Under the pieces are notes generated by a model that saw nothing but the letters and a program-made list of their open reading frames with translations, was not told where the DNA came from and did not search any database. Made by a program: the position numbers and the translations under genes. A stretch of 20,511 bases of DNA from Carex sylvatica (lineage: Eukaryota; Streptophyta; Magnoliopsida; Poales; Cyperaceae): positions 1-20,511 of the forward strand of contig CAXKVR010000555.1 of the NCBI GenBank assembly GCA_964058845.1, in the 5' to 3' direction. Below are positions 8,606-18,900 of the stretch, piece after piece (position 1 is the first letter of the stretch; each line of letters starts with the position of its first letter).

Positions 8606-9360
8606 TTCAAAATTCAAAAAATAAACGTTGTAATGTTTGTCAATAGTTACAATGATTTACTTAAATCATCATTGTAACGTTTGACAAAAGTTGTAATGTT
8701 TTAATTAAATCTAAGCTTCAGAAATTCCTGTTTTTGATCAAGTTTGAGTCAGTGCAAATCATTATGTAATGTTTTACAATAGTTGTAATGATTTGATCTA
8801 TCTTGCCGAAAAAGAAAACCTAAATTCAAAATTGAGCTAAAACGTTATAACGTTTTATAAAACGTCTATAACATTTTAGATCAATTAGCTCATTCTGGAG
8901 TTATTTCTATAAATATGGTAATGGGGTCTCTTCCCCACTCAACCTAGCCGCCTCTTAAACTGCAAAAAACCTATTTTCTGTGAGCTTGGTTCCTCCATTG
9001 TTGTAGGAGCTTAAAACTTCAATATTCCTCAAACAACCTCAAATTCACTTCATTAATCTCGAGTTAGATTAGGTTAGAGTGATCTATTGAGTGTTTTCCT
9101 TTGGAGTTTTTTTATTTTGAGACTTCGTTCTCACCTTCTCGAGTTGTTCGTGTGACTTTTCTTGGTTGTAAGGGCTCGCCGGTTCACAAGTAGTCAACAT
9201 TTCGTATTGGATAATAGAAATACGCATTTAGAAGAGGTTGTGACGCCCCAGAGACATAGGTTTTTGTTTTGCCGAACTCTGTTATCACCCTGAGTATCAA
9301 TTTCTCTAAACTCATCTATTTACTTTCAATTGCGATTATTTTCACTTTTAAGAGTCAATA
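8606..9360 (+). mobile_element. Probable Copia-type LTR segment (U3-R-U5 like)
   Basis: No coding frame. A TATA box (8908-8916) follows the AACGTT-rich repeats. Around 9253-9300 the order GAGACATAGG, then GCCGAAC, then a TGAGTATC ending, is like the conserved 3' portion of many plant Copia LTRs, and is followed by T-rich sequence and AATAAA near 9357. Neither exact LTR ends, target duplication nor a tRNA primer site could be defined, so it may be a solo or broken LTR. Confidence 0.35.
8908..8916 (+). promoter_or_regulatory. TATA box of the putative LTR promoter
   Basis: TATAAATAT, followed by a C/T-rich stretch (GGTCTCTTCCCCACTC) where transcription could start, and preceded by the tandem array. 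No gene follows directly, which fits an LTR promoter rather than a host gene. Confidence 0.4.
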
Positions 9361-10320
9361 AAGCTGTGCCATCCCCCATTAGCTTCAACATTGTGATCCA
9401 AATTTCAGTTAAAAACCTATTGGAATATAGATTTGTGGATGAACGTCATGCTCTATAAATGATAGTGGAGTAATCTCAATTGTTATTATTATGAAATGCA
9501 TATATGAAGAACGTAACTGGGAACTTGAAACTTTCTAGTCTTAATAATTGAGACTTGTCATTAATCTTCATGCAATTGCTTAGGGTTAGGATAGGGTATC
9601 ATTTCCCTACCAGACCTACTCAATTAGGGCGTTATAGCGTAACTGTGATTAACACTAGAATATAATTAGCAACTCTCATATTGCATTTGATACCAGTACA
9701 ACGTGTGTGATTCTGATCAAACTGTGTGCGATTTTGATTGGAGTGAAAACTGGTTGGGTTTACAAAGTAGCATGCGGATGGTGACAAAACCGCATACGAT
9801 TGATTAACTTTACTTGACAGGTTTATGCAGTAGCATGTAGATGGTGACAGAAGCGTGTGCGACTGCTAAGTTAACCATAACCTAGATTAAATGAATGGGA
9901 ATGACATATAGCCTGATCCCTATAACCCTTTATTACCTTTAACCCTTTACTACTTTGATTGATCACCTAAAACACAACTCAACCAAACAACCTAAAAGAA
10001 TCGATAATCTAGATTTGATTTGTGATTAGATCTCTTAATACACCATTCTTGTGGATCGACACCCCAATCTATACTATACGGTAGATTCATATGCTTGTGA
10101 ATTGATTGTAAAGTAGACAATTACGGTTATAAATATTATTAGCTCTAGTTTTCACCCATCATTCTTTCATATTGGTTTGAGAGTCTCAAATTAGATCAAC
10201 TGCCTACCCTTAGATTTTGATAATTACCTATAAATTCGTATAAAATTAGATCATTGTCTTACCCTATTTCGGTTCATTGCCTACCCCTACCGCGATTCTC
10301 TTCTAGTTGTGGCTTGATTA
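9361..10320. other. Non-coding region, probably retroelement-derived
   Basis: No supported coding region. The phrase CTTGTGGATCGACACCCC (about 10049-10066), followed by CTATACTATACGGTAGAT, recalls untranslated stretches of plant LTR retrotransposons, but I could not place it in a family. A 63-bp imperfect duplication is listed separately. Confidence 0.3.
9769..9872. repeat. Imperfect 63-bp direct repeat
   Basis: TAGCATGCGGATGGTGACA (from 9769) recurs as TAGCATGTAGATGGTGACA 63 bp downstream. Both are followed by a similar CGCATACGATTG or CGTGTGCGACTG motif, and the second copy is partial. Related TGTGTGCGATT words occur just upstream (about 9723-9735). Confidence 0.6.
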
Positions 10321-11168
10321 GGACTTTTTCGTGTCAATTTTGAATTTAACAAAAAGGAGTTTTGTTGATTTGGAAAGAAAGTGTACGGAGACTCATTGGA
10401 GAAGAAAGATTATTGTATACTTCTTTCTAAATAAACTTGATGTATTGGTCCATTAAGTATAAAAATAGAAATAATTATTGATTCACAGAGAACTAGGAGG
10501 ATCTAGAAAATTTTTGAGTTTTAACATTCAAGCCAGACTATTGTGCCTTGTTATTTGACGATTTTAACATACAATAAATTTATTTATTTTTAAACTATCA
10601 CAAAAATTATCTTAATAACAAAGTATAGTAAAAAAATTAATTTTTAACTTGACTTTTTTTACCAAACTGTTTAAAAAAATTATTTTTAAGAAAGGGTGTG
10701 TTCACAATTTAAATTTTTTATTAAAAAATAATAATTAAATAAAAATTAATTACTATTTCTAATAATTTATTTTTGCCTATTCCTATTAAATTTTTTGACT
10801 ATCCCACTGTTTGAGACTCAAATAACCTGAGCCAACACCTCTAATCTTAACTTGTACTAAAGTCTAAAATAACTTGAATTGCACTAAACTATGGTAGAAA
10901 ATGATCCTGTTGGATAATTTTCCCCTTTGATAATGTTTTGCTGTTAGACAATAGATATATATACACACCTTTTACAATAACAATGAGACAGTATTTGCAA
11001 GGATAAAAAGTGACTATTAGCGACGGTATACCGATATAAATGTATTTTTTCTATTTGTGACGTCTTGGATAAACTACTAGACCTTTTTGTAAGGTGAGTT
11101 GTGTTGTCGATGGCAACAGACCTTCATTATTAGTCACTGGGCATTATTTCATGACTCTCAACTTGAGA
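10321..11168. other. AT-rich intergenic DNA
   Basis: No gene was seen. A short stretch near 11010-11070 (GACTATTAGCGACGGTATACC, then TTTGTGACGTC) resembles CACTA subterminal sequence but lacks a CACTACAAG end. Confidence 0.35.
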
Positions 11169-11742
11169 GGGTGAAATTTCATGTATACTCCTAAATTTTT
11201 TTGAAATTACATGCATCTCCCTCTAAAGTTCATAATATTATATTTATCTTTCTCAATTTTAAAAACTTACATATTTACTCAATTTTATCTATTATATTAA
11301 AACTCATTTAAATTTATTAAATATCCATTTTACGATTTATCAAAATAATATAAAATACATAGACTATTTAAGAAAAATGTTTGGTATTATAATTAATTGA
11401 CCTGTTATGAGGGCAAATAATTCAGTTTTTTTTATTACTTTTGATGCACACACAAACGTATGTCTAAATGTCACTGTGTGTAGTAGATAAATGACAAATG
11501 TGCCCTCAGAATTCGATCGATAGAAGACCAAACATTTATATTACACAAACTATATATTTTAGTTTTTTTAATAAAGGGTATAATGAGTTTTTTATAAATT
11601 TAGAATGAGTTTTACAATAAAATGTAGAAAATAAGGTACATTTGTGAGTTTTTAATATTTAGACAGGTGAACATGATATTACAAACTTTAGAGGGGAATA
11701 CGTAATTTCAAGATTTTTTAGGGGTATCCATGAAATTCCCCC
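11169..11742. mobile_element. Second foldback / MITE-like element, ~574 bp
   Basis: The ends read GGGTGAAATTTCATGTATAC on the left and (reverse complement) GGGGGAATTTCATGGATACC on the right. The complementarity continues through CCTCTAAAGTTCATAATATTAT and inward through AAATGTTTGG and GAGGGCA blocks, to a centre near 11455 where CACACACA faces TGTGTGT. The whole element is therefore one diverged palindrome. Arms are clearly less alike than in the 847-1832 element, so it is older. No convincing target duplication was found, and no transposase is encoded. Superfamily not settled (Mutator-like or other foldback). Confidence 0.7.
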
Positions 11743-12639
11743 AAAAAATAAAAGGCATGTCGGTTTCTAGCTGTACGCGCGTAGCAAAGTATATGCAGGT
11801 ATCATAGAGGATGAACTGGTATTGTTTTCATATTATTGTTATGGTTTCATTCTTATAATCTACGTTCTTCTCTTTGGTTTCAATATAAAGAATTAAAAAA
11901 AAATGTTTAGAAAATATTTTTGATCCTAAATATTAGTTGTATATTGCATAAGAATTTTTCAAAGAATTCAAGATTATATGTCTTCATCCTAGAAAATAAT
12001 TACTTAGTCGCTCATTGCGAGTTTAATAATAAAAGAGACAAAAAACATAAAAAAAAAGAGCAAGAGAGAGAAATAGAAGAGATACACCTATGCAGTCTCT
12101 TCTCTCATGCAAGCCGTCTTCAGTTCCTGCCTCTTTATTTTCTTCTATTTATTTTTCATTGCAACTCTATTAAGATGTATCCTAATGCCAATGAGTTGTG
12201 CTTTACCATCTTGTGATAATTATTTAATATGCACTAGCACAAAACAAAAGCACATAACAAAGGCGACATATAAGGACGTGCTGCCCTACTTATGAAGACT
12301 AATTATTCAAAGCGACTAAATATAATGTCAAGTTCAATTGCTCGGTAGCTATATGTTTATTTGGAGTTTAATTAACTTCATTCATGCAAGATATGAGCTC
12401 TTGCCATTGATTATTCACCATCACCAAAGGAGAAGTATGATATAATGATCCTCGCCAAGTTAATTATATTGGTACAGACGTACAGTCGTTCGATAGCAGA
12501 ATGACACTATTTACTGGCCAAATTTCTTATCAAAGTCTTTTGTGCGCTTAAAAATTCCACCCATAAAAAATTCTAATTAAATTGAGAATTAATATTTAAC
12601 CTAATAATTAACAAAATGCAATTCTAGAGAAAGGGTCGG
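11743..12639. other. Intergenic upstream region of the kinase gene
   Basis: No gene is supported. A purine-rich low-complexity stretch (about 12027-12085) makes a Lys/Glu-rich frame (11920-12216) that has no domain support and lacks a matching start context. Confidence 0.4.
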
Positions 12640-12667
12640 TTGACCTTTCTAATACCTCGTAGGTCAA
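12640..12667 (+). promoter_or_regulatory. Paired W-box motifs upstream of the receptor kinase
   Basis: TTGACC (12640-12645) and its inverse GGTCAA (12662-12667) lie 17 bp apart, about 120-145 bp upstream of the TATA box. TTGAC[C/T] is the binding core of WRKY factors. Defence-induced LRR-I kinases such as Arabidopsis FRK1 are WRKY/W-box controlled. Similar control here is inference. Confidence 0.45.
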
Positions 12668-12784
12668 AACGTGGTGCCCTTGTTTTCGGATGATATATAT
12701 ATCATATTGGCATAAGATTAATTTCCTGCTGGTAAGAGAACAGCTCCTTCATAAACATGATTAAACATATATACAGTCGCACGT

Positions 12785-12791
12785 TATAAAA
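12785..12791 (+). promoter_or_regulatory. TATA box of the receptor kinase gene
   Basis: TATAAAA followed by GCTGTCC, 68 bases before the ATG at 12853. This would give a leader of roughly 35-40 bases. An alternative TATATATA lies at 12694-12701. Confidence 0.6.
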
Positions 12792-12852
12792 GCTGTCCTT
12801 TCCAGGAAAAATCTTCTAGGCGAGAGAAGCAAGAAATTCTCGTCGAGGAAAA

Positions 12853-12928
12853 ATGGTTATATGGCACCTTAATCTTCTGGTGCTGCTCGTGGCAATTAAC
12901 GGAGTCGATGGCATGCCGCGTTCTGTCA
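12853..12928 (+). CDS. Exon 1: signal peptide
   Basis: Begins with ATG in a good context (GAAAAATGG). It encodes 25 residues with the hydrophobic core [11 protein letters not shown] and a likely cleavage near VDG. The donor is A|GTAAGT, phase 1. Being the only N-terminal exon found, its link to exon 2 rests on phase match and splice-site quality. Confidence 0.65.
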
Positions 12929-15900
12929 GTAAGTTTCCTATGACTAATGTAATATTGGAATTGGGAGATCATGATCACTATAGGAGCCGTCTTGCATGTA
13001 CTGATCAAGTACATACCGATCTTGATATATTCTTTTCTTCTCTTCGATTTGTAGATTCTTTTATTTATTTATTTAATAAAATTTAAAATAGACATGGTCG
13101 AATTTATTAAAGAAAATGTTTCCATGAATATACTATTTAATTATTCTTTTGGTTTCCTTTTAGTATGGGCAAATAAATCCATTGGAATTCTTTAGAAAAT
13201 TAAGACAAAAAAATCTGATATATTCCAATACAAAATTTCTTCAGTATTAATTGGTATATATATCCTACTTTAATGTGTCAAAATTTTAAACTTGATAATT
13301 TTAATTATTGTTCTGTTTATCCGGGTAAATTGAAGACTATTTTTCATCAGTTCAATTATTAAAAAATGAATATAAATTTTCTGCATTTTTTTTCAAATGT
13401 TGTTTTTCCTTACCGTATATTTTCCATAAATCTTAGTAACCAAAATTACAGCTGTTATGTATTTTAACAAATAACTTGACGTTTTCAAACTTCAAAAAAA
13501 AAAAAATATATAGTTTCATGTTTTAAAACTTACAATTATTTTGAGAACCTATCTTGAATATTATTTTTTTAATATGAAAATGGAGTCGACCTAACTTTAA
13601 GTATCCATAAGGGATCTCAGTTTGATTTGAAACGTGTGCGACATTGCGCATAGAGAGTATTGCGATAGTCAATAAACATGTTTTGTTGTATTGATTAAGA
13701 TATCGTTCTTCATATAGGAGATCACAAATTTGAAATTCAACTAAAATGCTTCTTTTTCTTTTTTTTGAGAGAAGTGGGTATATTCACCGATTTTCATTAC
13801 TAAACGAAAATCATATTATATTGTTTGTTGACCTTGGCACCATTACATTGGTAACCTCTACATTAGCTAACAAAATGAAAGAAGAACTTGCACACAAAAG
13901 TAAGGCATCAAGATAATACCCACTTGCATATGCAATAGCTAAACAAAGTAAATAAAACAAACAGCATCTCTTAGCCAACTAAACACACATACCAATTTAA
14001 GTAAAAAAGACCCTGCAAACAAGTAAAAATTACAAAAAGCTACATCCTTCAACATCAGTCCCTGCATCTTCAATATCATCATCCTGAAAATGATCTATCC
14101 CAAGCATAGGGATTATATCCAGCTCATCCACCATAGGGATAGTAAGCAAATCTCCCGATAGACCCTTAACATCAGAAGGTAACACATAAATCAGATTGTC
14201 AAGCACATTATATTTCTGATTAGAGCACCAAAATTTAGCAATTGCAAGTATTTGTGTCCCTAAAGTACTAGCTTATTTTTCAATATCACCCTTGAATATT
14301 ACCCTGTTTCTCTCAATCCATATAGACCATAAAACAACACCTATAATAATCATAATTAAATTGGCATCCGTAAAAGGGATGCATATACCTATGTCCTACA
14401 GCTCCTCAAGAGTTGTACAGGTAAAATCAAAATTATTATATTGGGCAATCCAAATCCATAACTGATTAGCTAGAGGACAAGTTAGAAATAAATGAGAAAT
14501 AGTTTCAGATGAATCACAAAAGACACAACTTTGGTCACCCTGCCACCCTCTACTAAAATGTTTCTTATAAATATTTAAAATTGGAAAACTTGACATTTAT
14601 CTAATATAAATTACAATTGACCAAAAATAGATTTTGGAAACTTGCATCGTTGACTCATGATCATGGACATAATGTCCGACTGTATCGATCGATGAATCGC
14701 ACTGCTTGCCTGAATTGTGTTGTTTTGAGTGATTAGTGTTTGTTTGTGCTTGTACTTTTCTTGATTTATTGTGTAATTAATGGGGAATGCTTGTTTTGTC
14801 AGAGCTTCCATTGGTCCACAAAAAAGTACCAACATTAGCGCTTGCTGGGGCAGGTGTGGTAATTCTTCTTCTATTCCTCATTTTGCTGTGTTGCTGCTTT
14901 AGAAGATGCAGATGTAAGTTTCACCTCTTTCACTGTTTATTTTCATATTCTAAAGTAATAACCACTATATATATATATATATACCTAAAAAAAGAATCCA
15001 TATGATCATGAGTTTGAATCCGGGCCCGTTCATTATATACTATCATGAATCTTAAAGGGACTTCGTGCATTACATGCTTTGGCCGAACTAACTCGGATTC
15101 TAATAAAATAGTCCGGATTGAAACTCAAAAATTTTGTTACCTTAGGCGCGGGCTCTCGATAAAGGAGGAACATTTGCTCATAATAAGTAACCATCACAAT
15201 AAAATATATGAAACTAGTGATATCAGAGATTCTAGAATAACCAAAAGGGATAAGCTAGGTTCAGAATAACTACAATTCCACAATAATTAATCCTAAGAAT
15301 TTTAGCTTAATATGTTGACAAATGTTGTTCAGAAGTTAATTTTCCAAGCACCATTATCTTGATTGTAATATGAGCCAAAAACATAAGAAGTAACGACTGA
15401 CAGCTTGATAAACATTAAACGAGATGAATAATTTAGAATTGTACTTGTGTGTGTAACGCAACAATCTAGAATTAATTGAGTTAGCATTTGAGATATATAT
15501 GTTGCGTGGTAACCAGTTGTTCACAGAACCTATAAAAAAAACCAAAAAGTCAAGTTATGGATCCATCAACACCACTAGCAAGCAATTAATGATCGATGCT
15601 ATAATATATGCAGGTAATCCTTTTCCGAAACCAAAAATTGATTATAGGAATGATGCTACAATTGCAAGCCAAGCTCACTCAAACACATCTCAATCAAATA
15701 AAGTCGTTGCACATGAGCTTTTCGATTTTGAGAATCGTCAGTTCAGTTACAATGATTTGAGAAAAATCACAAATAACTTCCGAAGTAACATCGGCACTGG
15801 AGGGTTTGGAAGTGTGTATGTGGGTGTTTTGGAAAATGGAACTCAAATTGCAGTAAAGATGCGTTCTCACACGTCTTCTCAGGGAGTTAAAGAATTCTTG

Positions 15901-18900
15901 GCTGAGGTAATTAATCCCTTATTCCATTTTATTACATGTTCTGAACTTTTCTGATCCAATCTTGCAAAACATGTTGCACCGTACGTAGTCAGGGGTATGC
16001 GAGACTTTTAAACTATGGTAATCAAACATATATGGAGATCAACCATATAATTTTTTTACAATATTATGATATTTAACTGTAATATTATAAAAATCTTACA
16101 TAAATATAAAATCAGTAAATATGAAGGTCAATTGACCTCATTCCTATCACTTGAATCACCTCTGACCGTAGTGGCCCACATGTACCAATATAGTTGTAAA
16201 ATTTGGACAGAATTTTATCCAATGTCAGATCTAAATCTCTTTATTTCTTTAAGATTAATACAGAAAGATTAAATTCACAAAATTGTTTAAATTTGTGCAG
16301 TTCTAAATCCATACGCATGAATCTCAACGCAAATTAAATGGATATGATTGGATTTTTTTTATAAGACTTCATCCCAATTTTTTTAGACAAAACTCCATTT
16401 CTTGTAAAAGAGTCCCTTGAATTAAATTAATTCATGAGGCTTTTGGTTGACCTATTTTTCAGGCTAAAAACTTGACAAGAGTTCATCACGTAAACTTAGT
16501 TTCTCTGATTGGATATTGTCTGGATGAAAATTCCATGGCGCTTGTCTACGAGTACATGCCGGAAGGAACTCTACAAGACAAGCTCAGAGGTACTTTTCAA
16601 TTTCTCTCGATCATTTCCCAAGATTTTGATATTGTAATTAATTATTACCTGTATTCTTTGAATGCAGATAACACACGGATTCTTTCTTGGAAACAAAGGC
16701 TTCGAATTGCATATGAATCTTCACTAGGTACACAGGTTTCACAAAACCTTGAGTTTTTAATTTGCGACATGATTTTTTTATAACATTACATTTACAAAAT
16801 ATGCTACATTTTAAACACTGAATATTATCGGGAAAATGCAAGAATGAAAAAAAGGGGGTAATAATGCTTGTGGTGCCTTCCGATGTCCTTTCTAATTTTC
16901 TGCAACGAGTCCTGACAAGCACAGACTGACCCTATGATTACACAGGACAAATAAAAGCCTGACAATTAAACTTTTGCATCATAGGAAGAATACTTCTCTC
17001 AAACAAATTGAACGAGGTTACAAGTTCCAATTTTAATAGCTTATACCAAAACAATTTCTACAATTTCAATAAGCAATATCACTAAAATGTTGGGACAATC
17101 ATGCCAACAAGGTCATCTATCAATTCATTCATGATCCGGACAGTCATGATTGAAGAACAGATTGTGTCTCTCAATACTCAAATACTCTCCATTCTTCAAT
17201 CATGACTGTTGGAATCATGAATGGATGGACAAATAGGAATTTTTTTTACAAACCATAATTAATTAAATTGATTTTAGCAAACCATCATGATTACTTTTTT
17301 TTTTTTTACAAAAATCACAAGGAACGAATTCCCAATTCGGTTTTCAAATTTTACTTTTTGGAGAGACCAAATTGGGGATTCGGTCTCCACATTTTCTTCT
17401 GTTTCGACTCCTGTTTCAGCTCCTATTCCAGCTTGTTTCGGCTTTTCTTGAACACCATGTATTTCTTTGATGTATTTTCTCTAATTCGGCCCCTGTTTCC
17501 ACCAGGGACAGTCCCTGTTTCAGCATTTTTCTGTCAGGGACAGCTCCTGTTTCTTCCAGGAACAAATTGTTTCTGCCAGGGACAGCTCTTGTTTTAAAAT
17601 AAAGGGAGACCGAATTAGGAATTCGTTCTTTATGATTTTTGTAAAAAAAAAATAAAGCAATCATGCTGCTTTGCTAAAATTAGTTTAGTTAATTTTGGTT
17701 TATAAAAAAAAATCGACAAATAGACTATTTTGGAATGATTGTCCCACTCATCTATTTTTTTTTTTTTTGATAAAAGTGGTACATACTACCGATTTCATTA
17801 AGAAACAAAACCTACAGAGTTTTATTAGACGTGGTACGAAACCTCTGGTACCTGTCTACACACATCCTACTACAAAATAAACGATACATCAAAGAAAATC
17901 ACATAGCCTACTACAAATTGAAACTAGAGAACTAGGTCGCAACACAAAGCCATCAAACAGCAACATATACAAAATAACACGCATATCATCTAGCTAAATG
18001 TCAAAAACAGTTGAATGAACAACCAGTAAGCTATCATCATCAGTCTGATGCTCTAAACCATTTGTCCCACTCATCTATGAGCAGGAGATTTTCCCGAATT
18101 TGAAACAACAAAGGCGCCACTTTTACAAAAAATGAAATTTAACACCGATCATTATAATACAGTTAAACCATATTTGCACATCATAGAAAGCATCATTATT
18201 GAAATCTTATACTCTAGTTAAAAATTTATGTACAATGAAGGACTGGAGTACTTGCACAAAGGGTGCAATCCGCCACTAGTTCATAGAGATGTGAAGACCA
18301 ACAACATTCTTTTAAATGCAAATCTGGAGGCAAAAATTGCAGATTTTGGACTATCAAGAGATTTTAATATGGATGGAAGCAGTCTTATTTCAACAACTGT
18401 AGTAGGGACTCCGGGCTACTTGGACCCAGAGTAAATTTGTTTTTCTTTTTCTTTAACACCACAACCTCCTTTCTTGTTCTTTGCATCCATTAATAGTAGT
18501 AAAGTTTCATGTGCTCTACAGGCATACTAAATATGACTAAAATTTTCAATCGGAGTTTATTCTATGCACATCAATATTCATGCGGACAGCTTTAAACCTG
18601 TGTAGATCAAATGCACACGTAGCTTGATGTGGATCGAACGATCCGATCAGGCATCAAATGGAATTTGTTCTGATGCCCATCGAACCACCCCACTCCCTAA
18701 AATTTGTTGTTCCTCCGGAAATTATTAAACTTTCTTAGAGTCCTAATCAATCACTTCATCTCCCATTCTGAAATAGGCTAACATATGAAAAGTTCCAAAA
18801 TTTGTCTACATCATCTTAATTCCTCTCTTTTTTGCGAAGGCTAAACAGAACAAAATTTTATTTGTTATCCTTCTTCCCGGTATGGGGCAAGATGCATAGT

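Noticed and set aside
10985..11100. Second CACTA terminus
   Set aside because: Only a subterminal-like phrase. The CACTACAAG end and repeat array are absent.
11920..12216. 98-codon plus-strand frame rich in Lys/Glu
   Set aside because: Low-complexity purine run, no recognisable domain, and no ATG at its start.
12929..14802. Missing malectin or LRR exons hidden in intron 1
   Set aside because: All plausible frames read by eye gave only the antisense LINE and AT-rich filler. A profile search would be decisive.
15005..15040. tRNA gene or SINE from the B-box-like GTTTGAATCCGGGC
   Set aside because: No A box at the right distance, no cloverleaf, no tail. Kept only as a note.
17268..17664. Opposite-strand frames with repeated GTVPVSA-like residues
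   Set aside because: They arise from the repeated CTGTTTC/GGGACAG words inside the Mutator-like element.
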